NCBI RefSeq assembly: GCF_903819335.1
Contig: NZ_CAIJDE010000048.1
Span: forward strand, 80,333-144,332
DNA length: 64,000 nt
From: Flavobacterium panici
GTDB taxonomy: Bacteria; Bacteroidota; Bacteroidia; Flavobacteriales; Flavobacteriaceae
Direction: 5' to 3'
A program made the position numbers and the translations under genes. Positions 25,343 to 35,226 of the stretch are shown here, in pieces. Under the pieces are notes generated by a model. The model saw nothing but the letters and a program-made list of their open reading frames with translations. It was not told the origin of the DNA and did no database searches. Numbering within the stretch: position 1 is the first letter of the stretch; each line of letters opens with the position of its first letter.

Positions 25343-28300
25343 TTATTCTTTTGTCTTTTTTTCCTGATTGGGTAAATGACCGTATTTAACTTTATAACAT
25401 TTGGCAAAATAGGAGGGAGAAGTAAACCCAACTTTATAGCTTATTTCATTAATATTATTGTTGCCTTGTTCGATGAGCTGTTTTGCTTTTTCCAATCGTA
25501 CATTTCGAATAAATTCGTTAACCGAAACGCCGGTTAAAGTTTTTATTTTTCGATACAGCTGACTTCTGCTTAAGTAAATTTTAGAAGATAAAAGTTCTAC
25601 CGTCAATTCTGGTTCACTGATATTTTCGTTAATAAAGTGCAGGATTTTTTGAATGAAATCATTATCCAGCGATGTTGTTTTATCTTTTCCTTGTTTGGTG
25701 ATGCCGCTGTAAAATTTCTTAAACATGATTTGTCTGCTTGTAATAAGCTGCGCCAGACTTGATTTTAAAATATCCAGTTCAAATGGTTTGCTCAAATACA
25801 TATCTGCACCAGAATCAATTCCTTCTAATCGATCTTTTACCATTGCTTTTGCCGACAGCATTAGTAACGGAATGTGGCTTGTTTTTAAATCTCCTTTTAT
25901 GTTTTTACACAACTGCAGCCCGTCCATAACCGGCATAATAACATCTGTAATAATTAAATCCGGTAATTTCTGCACCGCAAGCTCGTAGCCTTTTTTACCA
26001 TTTTCGGCAGTAATAACTTTATATGATTTGCTTAGTTCTTCTTTTAGATAATTTCGCAATTCAGGATTATCTTCGACAATCAAAACCGTATATGATTTTG
26101 TTGTTTCTTCTGCAGCATTATCAATGATTTCAGTTGTAAAATCGTCTTCATCTGTTTGATTATTAACAGGCTCAAATAAAAACTGATTTTTATTCTTTTC
26201 TATTTTAAAAACCTCGTTAACGATTTCATTTTTCTTATAAAGAGAATTGCCTAAAGGAAATGTTACTTTAAATTTTGTGCCTTGGCCAACTTCACTTTCC
26301 ACTTCAATTTTTCCTTTATGAAGTTCAATAAATTGTTTTACAACTTCTAAACCAATTCCGGTGCTGCCATAATAATCTTTATTGACATTATTAACCTGGT
26401 AAAAACGATCAAAAATTCTGTTTAAATCTTTTTTGCGAATTCCAGATCCTGTGTCTGTAATAGTTATAGAGAATGAAGGCACTTTTTCTCCATAAATGAT
26501 CAAGGCATTTTCCGTTTCAGAAGTATTTATAATAATAGTTATGGAACCATTATCGGGCGTAAATTTGAATGCGTTTGAAATAATATTAAAGAGTATTTTT
26601 TCCAGCATTTTAGGATCGAGCCAGTCTTCGAGTTCATCTTGTGATGATTCAAAATTAACTTTAATGTTTCGGGCAGCGGCTTCTTCATCAAAATAGCCAA
26701 TAATTCCTTCGGTAAAAGCTACGACTTCAATTTTCTTCGCCTGAAGCGAAATTTTATTGAACTCTAATTTATTAAAATCCATAAGCTCATTAATCAGTCT
26801 GGAAAGCCTGTCAGAGCTTTTGTGAACGATTTTTAATTTATTATGTATTTCGGGAGATATTTTTTTACTTTTTAAAATATCTTCCAGCGGATTAATAATC
26901 AGCGTTAAAGGCGTTCTGAATTCATGCGAGATATTGGTAAAGAACTGTAATTTTTTATTGTTCAATTTTTCTAACTGAATTGTTTTTTCCTTTTCTAAAA
27001 TGATTGCCTGTTTTGCTTTAAAGCGATTTTGATAAATCTTATTAAGATATATAATCAGGAAAATTAAAATAGAGGCATAAATTAAATAAGCCCAGATTGT
27101 TTTCCACCACGGCGGCAGGATTTTTATTTTTAGTTCTAATTGGTTATTACTCCACGAACCATCTGCATTGGCGGATTTTACTTTAAAAGTATAATTGCCC
27201 GGTGCAAGGTTTGTATAGGTTGCCGTTCTGTTATTTCCGGCATAATTCCAGTCTTTTTCAAAACCTTCCAGATAATAAGCGTATTGATTTTTTTTAGAAT
27301 AATTGTAGTTAATGCCCACGTATTCAATCGTAAAAACCGATTGTGTGTAGTTAAGCGTAATTTCTTTAGTCTGCGAAATTACTTTGGTCAACGGCGAAGC
27401 TTCTTCATTTGGTTTTACAGATCGGTTGAATAATTTAAAATCACTGAAATACAATCTTGGCGCTTTTTCGGCCTTTTTAATTTCGTTAGGATTGAAATAA
27501 TTCACACCTTCATAACCGCCAAAATACAACTCTCCATTTCCATCTTTAAAAACGGCGTTATTATTAAAATCGTTGTCAATAAGACCATCATCTTTATTGA
27601 AATTGGTGCTTTTTTTATTTTTAAAATCAAGTTTTGTTAAGCCAGATCCGCCGCTTACCCATAAAGAACCGTTATTGTCTGAAATTATCGCACGAACAGA
27701 TTTCTCTTTAAAACCCGGAAAATCATCATAATTAGAAAATGTCTTATTTTTTTTATTGTAACTAAACAATCCCTGACCGTCAGTTCCTAACCAAATTGTT
27801 TTATCGTTAGATTCATAAATGGATAAAATAGTCTGAATACTGTTATGCTTATTAATGCCGCTGAACATGGCGTCACGCATTTTTGTGACTTTAAAATTCG
27901 ATTCGTCTTTTAAATTTACCTGATACAATCCTAAAATTGTTCCAACCCAAAGCACATTATCTGAATCAACAAAAACTTTACGAATAAAAGCATTGTCTAA
28001 AGCATTTTCGGCAAATGGTTTAGAATCGCAATGTACAAATGTGCTGGTTTTATTGTCAAAATAATGCAGTCCTTTTATAAAAGTTCCAATCCAGATTCGG
28101 CCTTTTGAATCTTCCGAAAAGCTGAAAATTCGATTGGATGTTAATCCAGATGTATTGGCTGTATTGTAATTGATGAATCTGGTTGTTCCATTTTTTAAAA
28201 AATAGATACCGCGATCCCAGCTTCCAATCCAGATATTTTGTTTGCTGTCTATAAATATCGTTTGAATATCAATCGCATCTAAACCAGAGTAATAGCTTTG

Positions 28301-29503
28301 ATTATTTTGATTAACGTGAATATAACTTTTATCCGTAAGATTATAAATGTCAAGTCCGCCGCCTTCATTGCTTATTAATAAATTTCCTTTTTTATCTTTT
28401 ATAACCGAAGTTACAAAGCTGGTCTGTAAAGAATTATCATTATTGACAAGTGATTCAAGCGAATTAAATTTATTATTCGGTTTATCAAAAACACCAAGTC
28501 CTTTATTGAAATATCCTAACCAAAGGCGTTTTTCTTTGTCTTCGTATAACGACCAGACAGAATTAGATTGTAAACTAAAACTATTGTATTTACTATGCAG
28601 GTATTTTTTAAGCACTTGCCCTTTATAATTTACAACCAGTAATCCGTCATTTTCAGTACCGCAAACAATGTAATCCAGACTGCTTTTTACAATCGATAAG
28701 ATTTTGTTTTTGGTAATGGCGTACTTTTCAAATTGATAATTATCGGTTTCAGGTTTAATTTTTATAAGGCCGTTTTCTGTTGTTCCCAGCCAGATATATC
28801 CAAATTGGTCTACAACAAGACTTTCTATATCGTCCAGTAAAGGTTCTCTTTTAAATTTATCTTTGTAAACCTGTTTTACTTTTCCGTTTAAATCAATTTC
28901 TAAAAGGCCGTAACTGGTTCCTAAATAAATAATACCCTGCTTATTTTTTACCGAAGATTTTATTAGAAAATTAGGTTTTTCCAAAACTTTTGACTGAACT
29001 AAAGTTACTTTTAAAGTCTTGGTATCCAATTTAAATAATCCGAAACCATACGCGCCTAAGAATAAATTGCCGTTGTTGTCTTCAATAATTGTTTTTACGG
29101 TAATAGGTTCGCTGTATCCTTTTCGTATTACATCTTCAATATTGATTTTGGTAAAATTATCTAAATCTCTGTTGTACAAACACAAACCTTCATCAGTTCC
29201 TACCCAAAGGTTATTTTTAGAATCAATAAAAGTGGTATAAATAAAGTTACTGTTTACAGAGCTGGGTTTTTTATCATATTTATATCCAAAATAATTTACG
29301 CCGTCATATCGGTACAAACCAGCGCCGTTTGTGCCAATCCAGATAAAACCGTTGTTATCCTGAATGATAGAAGAAACAGCTCTTTTTGAAGTAGTTTCCT
29401 GTATGCTTCTAAATTGATAGCTGTCAAATTTGCCTTGTGAAAACAGGCAGTTTGTAAGCAAAAAGAAGCATACAAGAATATATTGGATATTTTTCATTTG
29501 CAT
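25343..29503 (-). CDS. Hybrid two-component system sensor/regulator (HTCS), locus A
   Basis: 1386 residues in one chain. Signal peptide at 1-22, two-bladed periplasmic sensor of Reg_prop repeats at about 30-680 (FIWIGTNGAGLYRYDG, LWVGTDEGLCLYNRDL), Y_Y_Y domain at about 700-790 (YAYYLEGFEKDWNYAG), one membrane helix at about 800-820, histidine kinase with His at about 858 (FFTNISHEFRTPL), ATPase lobe (NIISNAFKFTPDNG, DTGSGI, STGIGLEVV), receiver with Asp at about 1186 (DLIITDVIMPVMDG), and a C-terminal AraC-type DNA-binding domain (about 1275-1386, YLSRSQLYRKIKTLTGVSVNEFI). The family senses oligosaccharide in the periplasm and activates its SusCD locus. It is next to the locus A SusC and is a close paralogue of 47779-51909. 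It probably responds to a xylo-oligosaccharide. Confidence 0.96.
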   Translation of the reverse strand: MQMKNIQYILVCFFLLTNCLFSQGKFDSYQFRSIQETTSKRAVSSIIQDNNGFIWIGTNGAGLYRYDGVNYFGYKYDKKPSSVNSNFIYTTFIDSKNNLWVGTDEGLCLYNRDLDNFTKINIEDVIRKGYSEPITVKTIIEDNNGNLFLGAYGFGLFKLDTKTLKVTLVQSKVLEKPNFLIKSSVKNKQGIIYLGTSYGLLEIDLNGKVKQVYKDKFKREPLLDDIESLVVDQFGYIWLGTTENGLIKIKPETDNYQFEKYAITKNKILSIVKSSLDYIVCGTENDGLLVVNYKGQVLKKYLHSKYNSFSLQSNSVWSLYEDKEKRLWLGYFNKGLGVFDKPNNKFNSLESLVNNDNSLQTSFVTSVIKDKKGNLLISNEGGGLDIYNLTDKSYIHVNQNNQSYYSGLDAIDIQTIFIDSKQNIWIGSWDRGIYFLKNGTTRFINYNTANTSGLTSNRIFSFSEDSKGRIWIGTFIKGLHYFDNKTSTFVHCDSKPFAENALDNAFIRKVFVDSDNVLWVGTILGLYQVNLKDESNFKVTKMRDAMFSGINKHNSIQTILSIYESNDKTIWLGTDGQGLFSYNKKNKTFSNYDDFPGFKEKSVRAIISDNNGSLWVSGGSGLTKLDFKNKKSTNFNKDDGLIDNDFNNNAVFKDGNGELYFGGYEGVNYFNPNEIKKAEKAPRLYFSDFKLFNRSVKPNEEASPLTKVISQTKEITLNYTQSVFTIEYVGINYNYSKKNQYAYYLEGFEKDWNYAGNNRTATYTNLAPGNYTFKVKSANADGSWSNNQLELKIKILPPWWKTIWAYLIYASILIFLIIYLNKIYQNRFKAKQAIILEKEKTIQLEKLNNKKLQFFTNISHEFRTPLTLIINPLEDILKSKKISPEIHNKLKIVHKSSDRLSRLINELMDFNKLEFNKISLQAKKIEVVAFTEGIIGYFDEEAAARNIKVNFESSQDELEDWLDPKMLEKILFNIISNAFKFTPDNGSITIIINTSETENALIIYGEKVPSFSITITDTGSGIRKKDLNRIFDRFYQVNNVNKDYYGSTGIGLEVVKQFIELHKGKIEVESEVGQGTKFKVTFPLGNSLYKKNEIVNEVFKIEKNKNQFLFEPVNNQTDEDDFTTEIIDNAAEETTKSYTVLIVEDNPELRNYLKEELSKSYKVITAENGKKGYELAVQKLPDLIITDVIMPVMDGLQLCKNIKGDLKTSHIPLLMLSAKAMVKDRLEGIDSGADMYLSKPFELDILKSSLAQLITSRQIMFKKFYSGITKQGKDKTTSLDNDFIQKILHFINENISEPELTVELLSSKIYLSRSQLYRKIKTLTGVSVNEFIRNVRLEKAKQLIEQGNNNINEISYKVGFTSPSYFAKCYKVKYGHLPNQEKKTKE

Positions 29504-29635
29504 TTTTAATGTGGTTATTGGTCAATTTTAATTGAAAATAAAATTTGCAATTGATTTTATTTTAAGCATATACGAAACAATATTAATAAAACTAAATTGA
29601 ACCTTTACTTTTTTATAGAAATTTAGCCTGTCACC

Positions 29636-29688
29636 AAAAAAACCTGAGCCGATTAATAACCTTAAAAAGGTATTATCGTACTCAGGTT
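29636..29688 (-). terminator. Terminator of the GH3 gene
   Basis: A long imperfect stem (29641-29663 with 29667-29688) followed in the minus-strand transcript by seven U. It separates the GH3 gene from the hybrid regulator gene. Confidence 0.75.
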
Positions 29689-29774
29689 ATTAGGTTGTTT
29701 GCTTAAGAATAAATCCAGATGCTTCGGACAATGGCATTGGCTTAAGCTTTTAAAAAATAAAATTATTGTTAATT

Positions 29775-29884
29775 AAATCCGTTTTTATCTGCGTCTTTAC
29801 GAAGTAAATCTGTTTTATCCGCGTCAAAATTAGACGCTGATTTTACTGATTCGCTAAAGCGAAAACGCTGATAAAAACAGATTT
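29775..29884. repeat. 110-bp inverted repeat element with internal direct copies
   Basis: Outer arms 29775-29794 and 29865-29884 are complementary at 18 of 20 positions. Inside are a second near-copy of the left arm (29805-29825) and the palindrome TCGCTAAAGCGA (29851-29862). No ORF. It resembles the dispersed repeats often found behind genes in this genus. Confidence 0.6.
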
Positions 29885-29890
29885 TTCTAA

Positions 29891-32173
29891 TTATTTTAGT
29901 TCAAATTTAGTCGTAAGTCCTTCATTTGAATTCCAGCCCACCATAACATTAAACAAGCCCGGTTCTACTAAAAACTTGCCATCGTTGTCATAAAAACCAA
30001 GTTCCTTATCGGTTAAGGTAAAATGAATTGTTTTGGTTTCTCCTTTTTTTAATTCGATAAGTTCAAAACCTTTTAATTCTTTTACAGGCCTAACAATACT
30101 GGCAACAGGATCATTTATATATAATTGAACAACTTCTTTTCCGTCAAAATTTCCGGTATTGGTAACATCAACAGAAACTTCAATTTTTTCTCCTTTTTGG
30201 AAAGAAGGTTTTGCAATTTTTAAATTTTTATAAGCGAAAGAAGTATAGCTTAATCCATAACCAAAAGGATATAAAGGTGTTTTCTCCACATCTGAATAAT
30301 GCGACCAAAAAACATTTTGATCTTTATCTGTAGGTCTTCCGGTATTGTATAAATTATAATAAATAGGGCATTGGCCAACATTTCTTGGGAAAGACATTGG
30401 CAGTTTTCCGCTTGGATTATAATCTCCGTATAAAACCTGTGCAACAGCATTTCCGGTTTGTGTTCCTAAATGCCACGCTTCGACAATTGCTGGAATATGC
30501 TCTGCAGCCCACGGAATACTTAACGGACGTCCGTTATTTAAAACCAAAACGATATTAGGATTTACTTTGTAAACTTCCTCTAACAATTGCTGTTGATTTC
30601 CAGGTAAACCTAATTCAGTTCTGCTTCGTCCTTCACCACTTTGAAAACCAATTTCACCTAAAACGATTACGACAACATCGGCATTTTTTGCAGCTGTTTT
30701 TGCCGCTTCAAATCCAGAAAAATCAGTCGTATTCAATTTTACTTCGTCTAAAAAGGATTGCTTATTTACAGCGACATCTGTTCCTTTTTCATACACTAAC
30801 GAGTTGTCTTTATATTGCTGCATTCCTTCTAAAACAGAAACGGCTGTATTATCATCAGCAGCAATTCTCCAGCTTCCCAGCGGACTATTTTTATCATTTG
30901 CCAAAGCGCCGATTAAAGCGATTTTAGCGCCTGATTTTTTCAGAGGCAAAAGATTTTTATCATTCTTCAATAAAACAATTGATTTTTTTGCCATGTCCAA
31001 AACGCCGTCATTATTAGATTTGCTGCCAATGTTTGCTTTTTCACGGTCTTCATCACAATATTTATACGGATTGTCAAACAAACCTAATTCAAATTTTACA
31101 CGAAGAATTCTGCGTACGGCATCGTCAATTACACTTTCTTTAACCAATCCGTTTTTTACTAGTTTAGCCAATTCCGTCACATAAACATTAGATTCCATAT
31201 CCATATCAGAACCTGCAATGGCTGCTTTTTTAGCAGCATCGGCGGCATTAGCAGCGTAACCGTGTGTAATCATTTCGCCTATAGAAGCCCAGTCAGAAAC
31301 AACAAAACCTTTAAATCCCCAGGCACCTTTTAAAATATCTCTTTGTAAAAAAACATTTCCCGTTGCAGGAACTCCATTTAGCGTATTAAAGGAATTCATA
31401 AAAGTGCGGATTCCCGCATCAACAGTTGCCTTAAAAGGCGGTAACACCGTATTATAAAGCTTTGAATTACTCATATCAACGCTGTTGTATTCTCGTCCGG
31501 CTTCTACAAAACCATACGCGGCAAAATGCTTGGCGCAAGCTATAATGGAGTTATTATCGAATTTTTCGCCCTGAAAACCTTTTACTCTTGCCGTTGCAAT
31601 TTTACTTCCTAAATATGGATCTTCGCCAGCGCCTTCCATAACGCGTCCCCAGCGTGCATCATTGGCAACATCTACATTTGGCGCAAAAGTCCAGTTTAAT
31701 CCAGATGCCGAAGCTTCAAGCGCAGCCACACGAGCCGAATTTTTAATGGCTTCTAAATCCCAGCTTGCAGATTCTGCGAGCGGAATAGGGCTTAGGGTTT
31801 TATAACCATGAATTACATCAAAACCAAATAGTAACGGAATCCCAAGACGGGTTTCTTCAACGGCAATTTTTTGTACGGCTCGAACTTCCTTAACGCCTCG
31901 AACGGTTAACATAGAACCAACCCATCCTTTTTTTATATTGTTGTATTTTTCTTCATTAGATCCAGATTCCGGTTTTGGTCCGGTAACATCCCATGAACCG
32001 TTGTATTGGTTCATTTGTCCAACTTTTTCTTCTAATGTCATTTCTTTCATCAAAAGTGTAATGCGGTCTTCAATAGGTTTATTAGCATCCATATGTTTTT
32101 TGGTTTGAGCATAACTGTTTCCATAAACGATCAGCACTAAAAATGCATATCTTTTAATTTGTTTTTTCATCAT
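29891..32173 (-). CDS. bglX: Glycoside hydrolase family 3 beta-glycosidase (BglX-type)
   Basis: 760 residues. N-terminal signal peptide to about 22 (FLVLIVYGNSYAQ), GH3 barrel with nucleophile D294 in GFVVSDWAS, the KHFAAYG and GRVMEGAGEDPYL motifs, the alpha/beta sandwich domain (LGEIGFQSGEGRSRTEL), and a C-terminal fibronectin-III-like domain (YTSFAYKNLKIAKP). Full length for a BglX-type periplasmic enzyme. It releases terminal beta-linked glucose or xylose. Next to xylan genes, a xylosidase or beta-glucosidase role is equally possible. Its own terminator ends the transcript before the regulator gene. A start at the second Met is also possible. Confidence 0.93.
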   Translation of the reverse strand: MMKKQIKRYAFLVLIVYGNSYAQTKKHMDANKPIEDRITLLMKEMTLEEKVGQMNQYNGSWDVTGPKPESGSNEEKYNNIKKGWVGSMLTVRGVKEVRAVQKIAVEETRLGIPLLFGFDVIHGYKTLSPIPLAESASWDLEAIKNSARVAALEASASGLNWTFAPNVDVANDARWGRVMEGAGEDPYLGSKIATARVKGFQGEKFDNNSIIACAKHFAAYGFVEAGREYNSVDMSNSKLYNTVLPPFKATVDAGIRTFMNSFNTLNGVPATGNVFLQRDILKGAWGFKGFVVSDWASIGEMITHGYAANAADAAKKAAIAGSDMDMESNVYVTELAKLVKNGLVKESVIDDAVRRILRVKFELGLFDNPYKYCDEDREKANIGSKSNNDGVLDMAKKSIVLLKNDKNLLPLKKSGAKIALIGALANDKNSPLGSWRIAADDNTAVSVLEGMQQYKDNSLVYEKGTDVAVNKQSFLDEVKLNTTDFSGFEAAKTAAKNADVVVIVLGEIGFQSGEGRSRTELGLPGNQQQLLEEVYKVNPNIVLVLNNGRPLSIPWAAEHIPAIVEAWHLGTQTGNAVAQVLYGDYNPSGKLPMSFPRNVGQCPIYYNLYNTGRPTDKDQNVFWSHYSDVEKTPLYPFGYGLSYTSFAYKNLKIAKPSFQKGEKIEVSVDVTNTGNFDGKEVVQLYINDPVASIVRPVKELKGFELIELKKGETKTIHFTLTDKELGFYDNDGKFLVEPGLFNVMVGWNSNEGLTTKFELK

Positions 32174-32478
32174 TGTGTTTTTGGTTTTATACTAGATAGT
32201 TTGAATACAAGGTTGTAAATGTAGTTTTTGCAGTATTAATTAGAATAATAGATTTGAAGCATTATATGATAGAAATGATGTATTTGTATTCTTTTCTGAT
32301 CAAATAAGCAGTAAAGAGAGCTGTATCAATAACAGATTCTAAAAGTATCACGAGCCATTCTTCGATTAAATATCGGTGTCCCATATTGTCAAGACATTAG
32401 GCTATATATCCATTTTTTCAGATTTTTTATTTCTTGAAATTTGCCAGCGTTACCACCAATACATTATACGATACTGTT
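32174..32478. other. Intergenic region between divergent GH3 and FAD oxidoreductase genes
   Basis: 305 bp, AT-rich. It must hold promoters for both genes. TACAAGGTTGTA at 32206-32217 is palindromic but differs in spacing from the operators listed elsewhere, and no good TAnnTTTG match with a -33 box was found. Confidence 0.5.
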
Positions 32479-33489
32479 ATGAAGACCAGATCGAGAAGAA
32501 TATTTATAAAACAAACAGGGCTTGCGCTGGGTGCAGTAATGCTGCCTTTGAGTTTGGTTTCGTTTAAAAAACAATATACTATGAAGGATGTTTCTTTTTT
32601 TGATGTTATTATTATCGGGGGAAGTTATGCCGGACTATCTGCAGGGATGGCTTTAGGCAGGGCGCTCAAAAAGGTTTTAATTATTGACAGCGGTTATCCC
32701 TGTAATATACAGACGCCGCATTCACATAATTTCCTGACTCAGGATGGTAAAGCGCCAAAAGAGATTGCAACTCTTGGTAAAGATGAAGTCTTAAAATACG
32801 AAACTGTGCAGTTTCATGAGGGAGAGGCTGTGATGGCCAGCAAGGTGAGCGGCGGATTTGAAGTCTGTATGCTCTCAGGAATTATATTTAAAGCCAAGAA
32901 GCTTATTTTTGCCAGCGGGATTAGGGATATTCAGCCTCAATTGAATGGTTTTTCAGCCTGTTGGGGTAAATCTATAATTCATTGCCCTTTCTGTCATGGA
33001 TACGAGGTTAAAAACAGACCCACAGGAATTCTTGGAAATGGGGATGCGGGATTTGAATTCGCCAAAATGATTTCGAACTGGACACAGGATCTGATTTTGT
33101 TTACCAATGGTCCTTCTACGCTTACACCAATTCAGATGCAAAAATTACAATCATATAATATTAGCATTATTGAAAAGCCAATTGCTTATTTTGAACATAA
33201 AGAAGGCTATCTGGAACATATTGTGTTTTCGGATTTAACAGACTATCCTTTGAAAGTTTTATATGCCAAGCTGCCTTTTGTACAGAAAAGTGTACTGCCT
33301 TTAGCTCTTGGCTGTGATTTCACGGCTCAGGGACTTATAAAAGTTAATGAATTTCAGAAAACGTCTGTATATGGTATATCTGCATGCGGTGACAGTGCAA
33401 ATCCGCTTCGATCTGTTTCCAATGCTGTTGCGTCTGGCACGGTAGCAGGAGCTATGATCAATAAAGAACTTACAGATGATACTTTTTAA
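32479..33489 (+). CDS. Thioredoxin-reductase-like NAD(P)/FAD-dependent oxidoreductase
   Basis: 336 residues from ATG 32479; the frame is open from a TTG at 32434. The N-terminus has a twin-arginine-like stretch SRRIFIKQTGLALGAVMLPLSL, so the protein may be exported by Tat. An internal Met at about residue 35 would give a cytoplasmic form. FAD-binding GGSYAG at 47-52, the redox disulfide CPFCHGYE with C169/C172, the GNGDAGFEFA second nucleotide loop and GISACGDSANP near the end follow thioredoxin reductases. It probably transfers electrons from NAD(P)H to an unknown disulfide or quinone partner. The cupin gene follows after 18 bp. Confidence 0.9.
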   Translation: MKTRSRRIFIKQTGLALGAVMLPLSLVSFKKQYTMKDVSFFDVIIIGGSYAGLSAGMALGRALKKVLIIDSGYPCNIQTPHSHNFLTQDGKAPKEIATLGKDEVLKYETVQFHEGEAVMASKVSGGFEVCMLSGIIFKAKKLIFASGIRDIQPQLNGFSACWGKSIIHCPFCHGYEVKNRPTGILGNGDAGFEFAKMISNWTQDLILFTNGPSTLTPIQMQKLQSYNISIIEKPIAYFEHKEGYLEHIVFSDLTDYPLKVLYAKLPFVQKSVLPLALGCDFTAQGLIKVNEFQKTSVYGISACGDSANPLRSVSNAVASGTVAGAMINKELTDDTF

Positions 33490-33507
33490 TTAATATCGAC
33501 TACGATT

Positions 33508-34065
33508 ATGCCAAGTAAAGGTCAGAAACTTGAGAATCCTCACACGGGTGATACTTACGAATTTTTAGAAACGGCTGCCGATACCAATGGGAATTATATC
33601 AAGGTGATGGTTACTTTGAAATCAAAGGGAGTCAGGATGCCAGATCATATCCATACCGTGCAGGATGAGTTTTTTGAGGTACTGTCCGGTAAATTGACAG
33701 TTATAGACAGGAGAGAGAAAATAATTATTTATCCGGGTGGAGAACGTTTTTTTCCAAAAGACCGTCCGCACAATCATTATAACAATCATCTGGGCAAAGT
33801 GATTTTTATCCAGACTGTTTCTCCGGCGCTGGACTTTGATTATTTGCTGGAAACCCTGCACGGGCTCAGCTGTGATGGTAAAATTAGAAAAGGAAAAATT
33901 GGTTTTTTGCAGCAGATGGTACTGCTGAAGTACATAGAAAGTAAAAGGGTGCTGGCCGATGTTCCCCTGGGACTTCAGAACGCTCTGGTGAATGCGCTTG
34001 CACCCCTTGGGCGTATTTTAGGGTATAGAGCGGTCTATAAAAAGTATTCCGGAATAGAGAAATAA
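33508..34065 (+). CDS. Cupin domain-containing protein
   Basis: 185 residues. A cupin beta-barrel at about 35-110: MPDHIHTVQDEFFEVLSGKLTV gives the first metal-binding motif (H..H..E), and RFFPKDRPHNHYNNH holds the second histidine. The C-terminal 70 residues are helical (GFLQQMVLLKYIESKRVL) and of unknown function. No signal peptide. It is co-transcribed with the oxidoreductase ahead of it. The partner or substrate is unknown. Confidence 0.88.
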   Translation: MPSKGQKLENPHTGDTYEFLETAADTNGNYIKVMVTLKSKGVRMPDHIHTVQDEFFEVLSGKLTVIDRREKIIIYPGGERFFPKDRPHNHYNNHLGKVIFIQTVSPALDFDYLLETLHGLSCDGKIRKGKIGFLQQMVLLKYIESKRVLADVPLGLQNALVNALAPLGRILGYRAVYKKYSGIEK

Positions 34066-34080
34066 AACCGGCGCCTTTAC

Positions 34081-34922
34081 TTATTGCTGCTTCCTGAAAT
34101 CAGAAGGTTTCAGGTTAGTGGCATTTTTAAAAAATCGGCTGAAATGCCCTGCATCGCGAAAACCCAGTTCATAAGCTATTTCTTTAATAGAAAGCGTTGT
34201 ATAGGTAAAAAGCCGTTTGGCTTCCATTATGATTCGGTCCTGAATAATGACTGACGGGGAGCTGTAATTAAATCCATTAAAATTCGGGTAAGCGTTTTGG
34301 GTGTTTTGTGAAGCTGACCTGCATAATAACGTACCTGATGCTGGTTTTTAAATTCCTTATCGACCAGAATATTAAACTGTCTTATAAGATCAAATTTTTC
34401 TTCCTCATAAATTTTCCCTGCCAGATACTGTTCTTTGGCCAGCCGTGTAGTTAAAATGATAAGTCTTTTGAGGAGCATCTGCAGCATATCGGTCTGAATG
34501 GTGTCGATGGTTTGAAATTCTTCAATAAAGAGCTGCTTTAATACATTGAATTTTTCCCGGCAGTCTTCTTTTAGACTTAAGAACTGATTTCCTCTAAAAC
34601 CAAAAAACAGCACACCAAAACAGCTGATTTCAAAATTGCTGTCCACATTGCAGTAAAAATCTCTTGAATACTGCCAGGCTGTGATCTGCTCCGGTTTTTC
34701 AAAACTGTAATCCTGAGCAGAAACCAACGGTATAATACTATAAGGAGGAAACTGATGAAGTTCCCCATTAATTACAATCTGCTGGGACTGTTCCCCATTA
34801 AGGGCAATGGTGAGCAATAAGTCTTCATTGAGTCCATTTTTATTGAAATAAGATGGCGTGGATTCCTGATGTGTAAAAATCAGTTTGGCTTTGGTTTTTG
34901 GACAATGGTGTATAAGCTGCAT
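34081..34922 (-). pseudogene. AraC family transcriptional regulator, frameshifted
   Basis: The frame from ATG 34922 runs through a sensor domain and the first DNA-binding helix region (LHKTPKTLTRIL) and then stops at 34227. The next frame continues with SVIIQDRIIMEAKRLF, TLSIKEIAYELGFRDAGHFSR, FFKNATNLKPSDFRKQQ and a stop at 34081-34083, which is the rest of a normal AraC domain. The two join around the GGGG (plus strand) at 34256-34259; one extra base there restores TAPPSVIIQD. A recent single-base loss in a homopolymer, or a sequencing error, would explain it. It converges with the cupin gene over 16 bp. Confidence 0.85.
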
Positions 34923-35045
34923 ATATCAATGGATTATTGGTGCTGCGGCTGCAAAACTATTGATAATCTGTTCAAAAAAATGAAATTGGGAAAATTCGTC
35001 AAGTCTTTGAGAAATATGTCCCACTCTTTTTGCAGAATCCCTATT

Positions 35046-35053
35046 TAGATTTG
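35046..35053 (+). promoter_or_regulatory. Candidate -7 element for the lipoprotein unit
   Basis: TAGATTTG matches TAnnTTTG exactly. The only TTTG nearby (35029-35032) is at 13 bp, shorter than normal spacing. A start near 35058 would put the 43-codon ORF first in the transcript. Confidence 0.35.
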
Positions 35054-35087
35054 CATGCATTAAAAGTTAAACCCTAAATTATTACTA

Positions 35088-35219
35088 ATGAAAAAACTGC
35101 CATTTTCCTTTATCAGGACTTCTTTTTTTGTCCGGCCTGTGATGATAAAAATTCCATTGGGACCACCGCCCCTTGATGATCTGCTGCCGAAGTTTTTTGT
35201 AAACCCAAAAGGCCCTTAA
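35088..35219 (+). CDS. Possible small protein (43 aa), unknown
   Basis: ATG 35088 to TAA 35219. The sequence starts MKKLPFSFIRTSFF and has a proline-rich part (IPLGPPPLDDLLPKF). It is short and has no family I know. It follows a possible promoter by about 35 bp and precedes a lipoprotein gene, so it may be expressed. A chance ORF cannot be excluded. Confidence 0.35.
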   Translation: MKKLPFSFIRTSFFVRPVMIKIPLGPPPLDDLLPKFFVNPKGP

Positions 35220-35226
35220 AATTACA

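Larger units (their letters stand above)
29504..29890. other. Intergenic region between GH3 and hybrid regulator genes
   Basis: 387 bp. It contains the GH3 terminator (29636-29688) and a repeat element (29775-29884). The 130 bp next to the regulator start should hold its promoter, but no good consensus match was found. Confidence 0.65.

Noticed and set aside
32206..32217. TACAAGGTTGTA upstream of the GH3 gene as a fourth copy of the xylan operator
   Set aside because: The arms are spaced two bases closer than in the three good copies, and no -7 element follows at the same distance.
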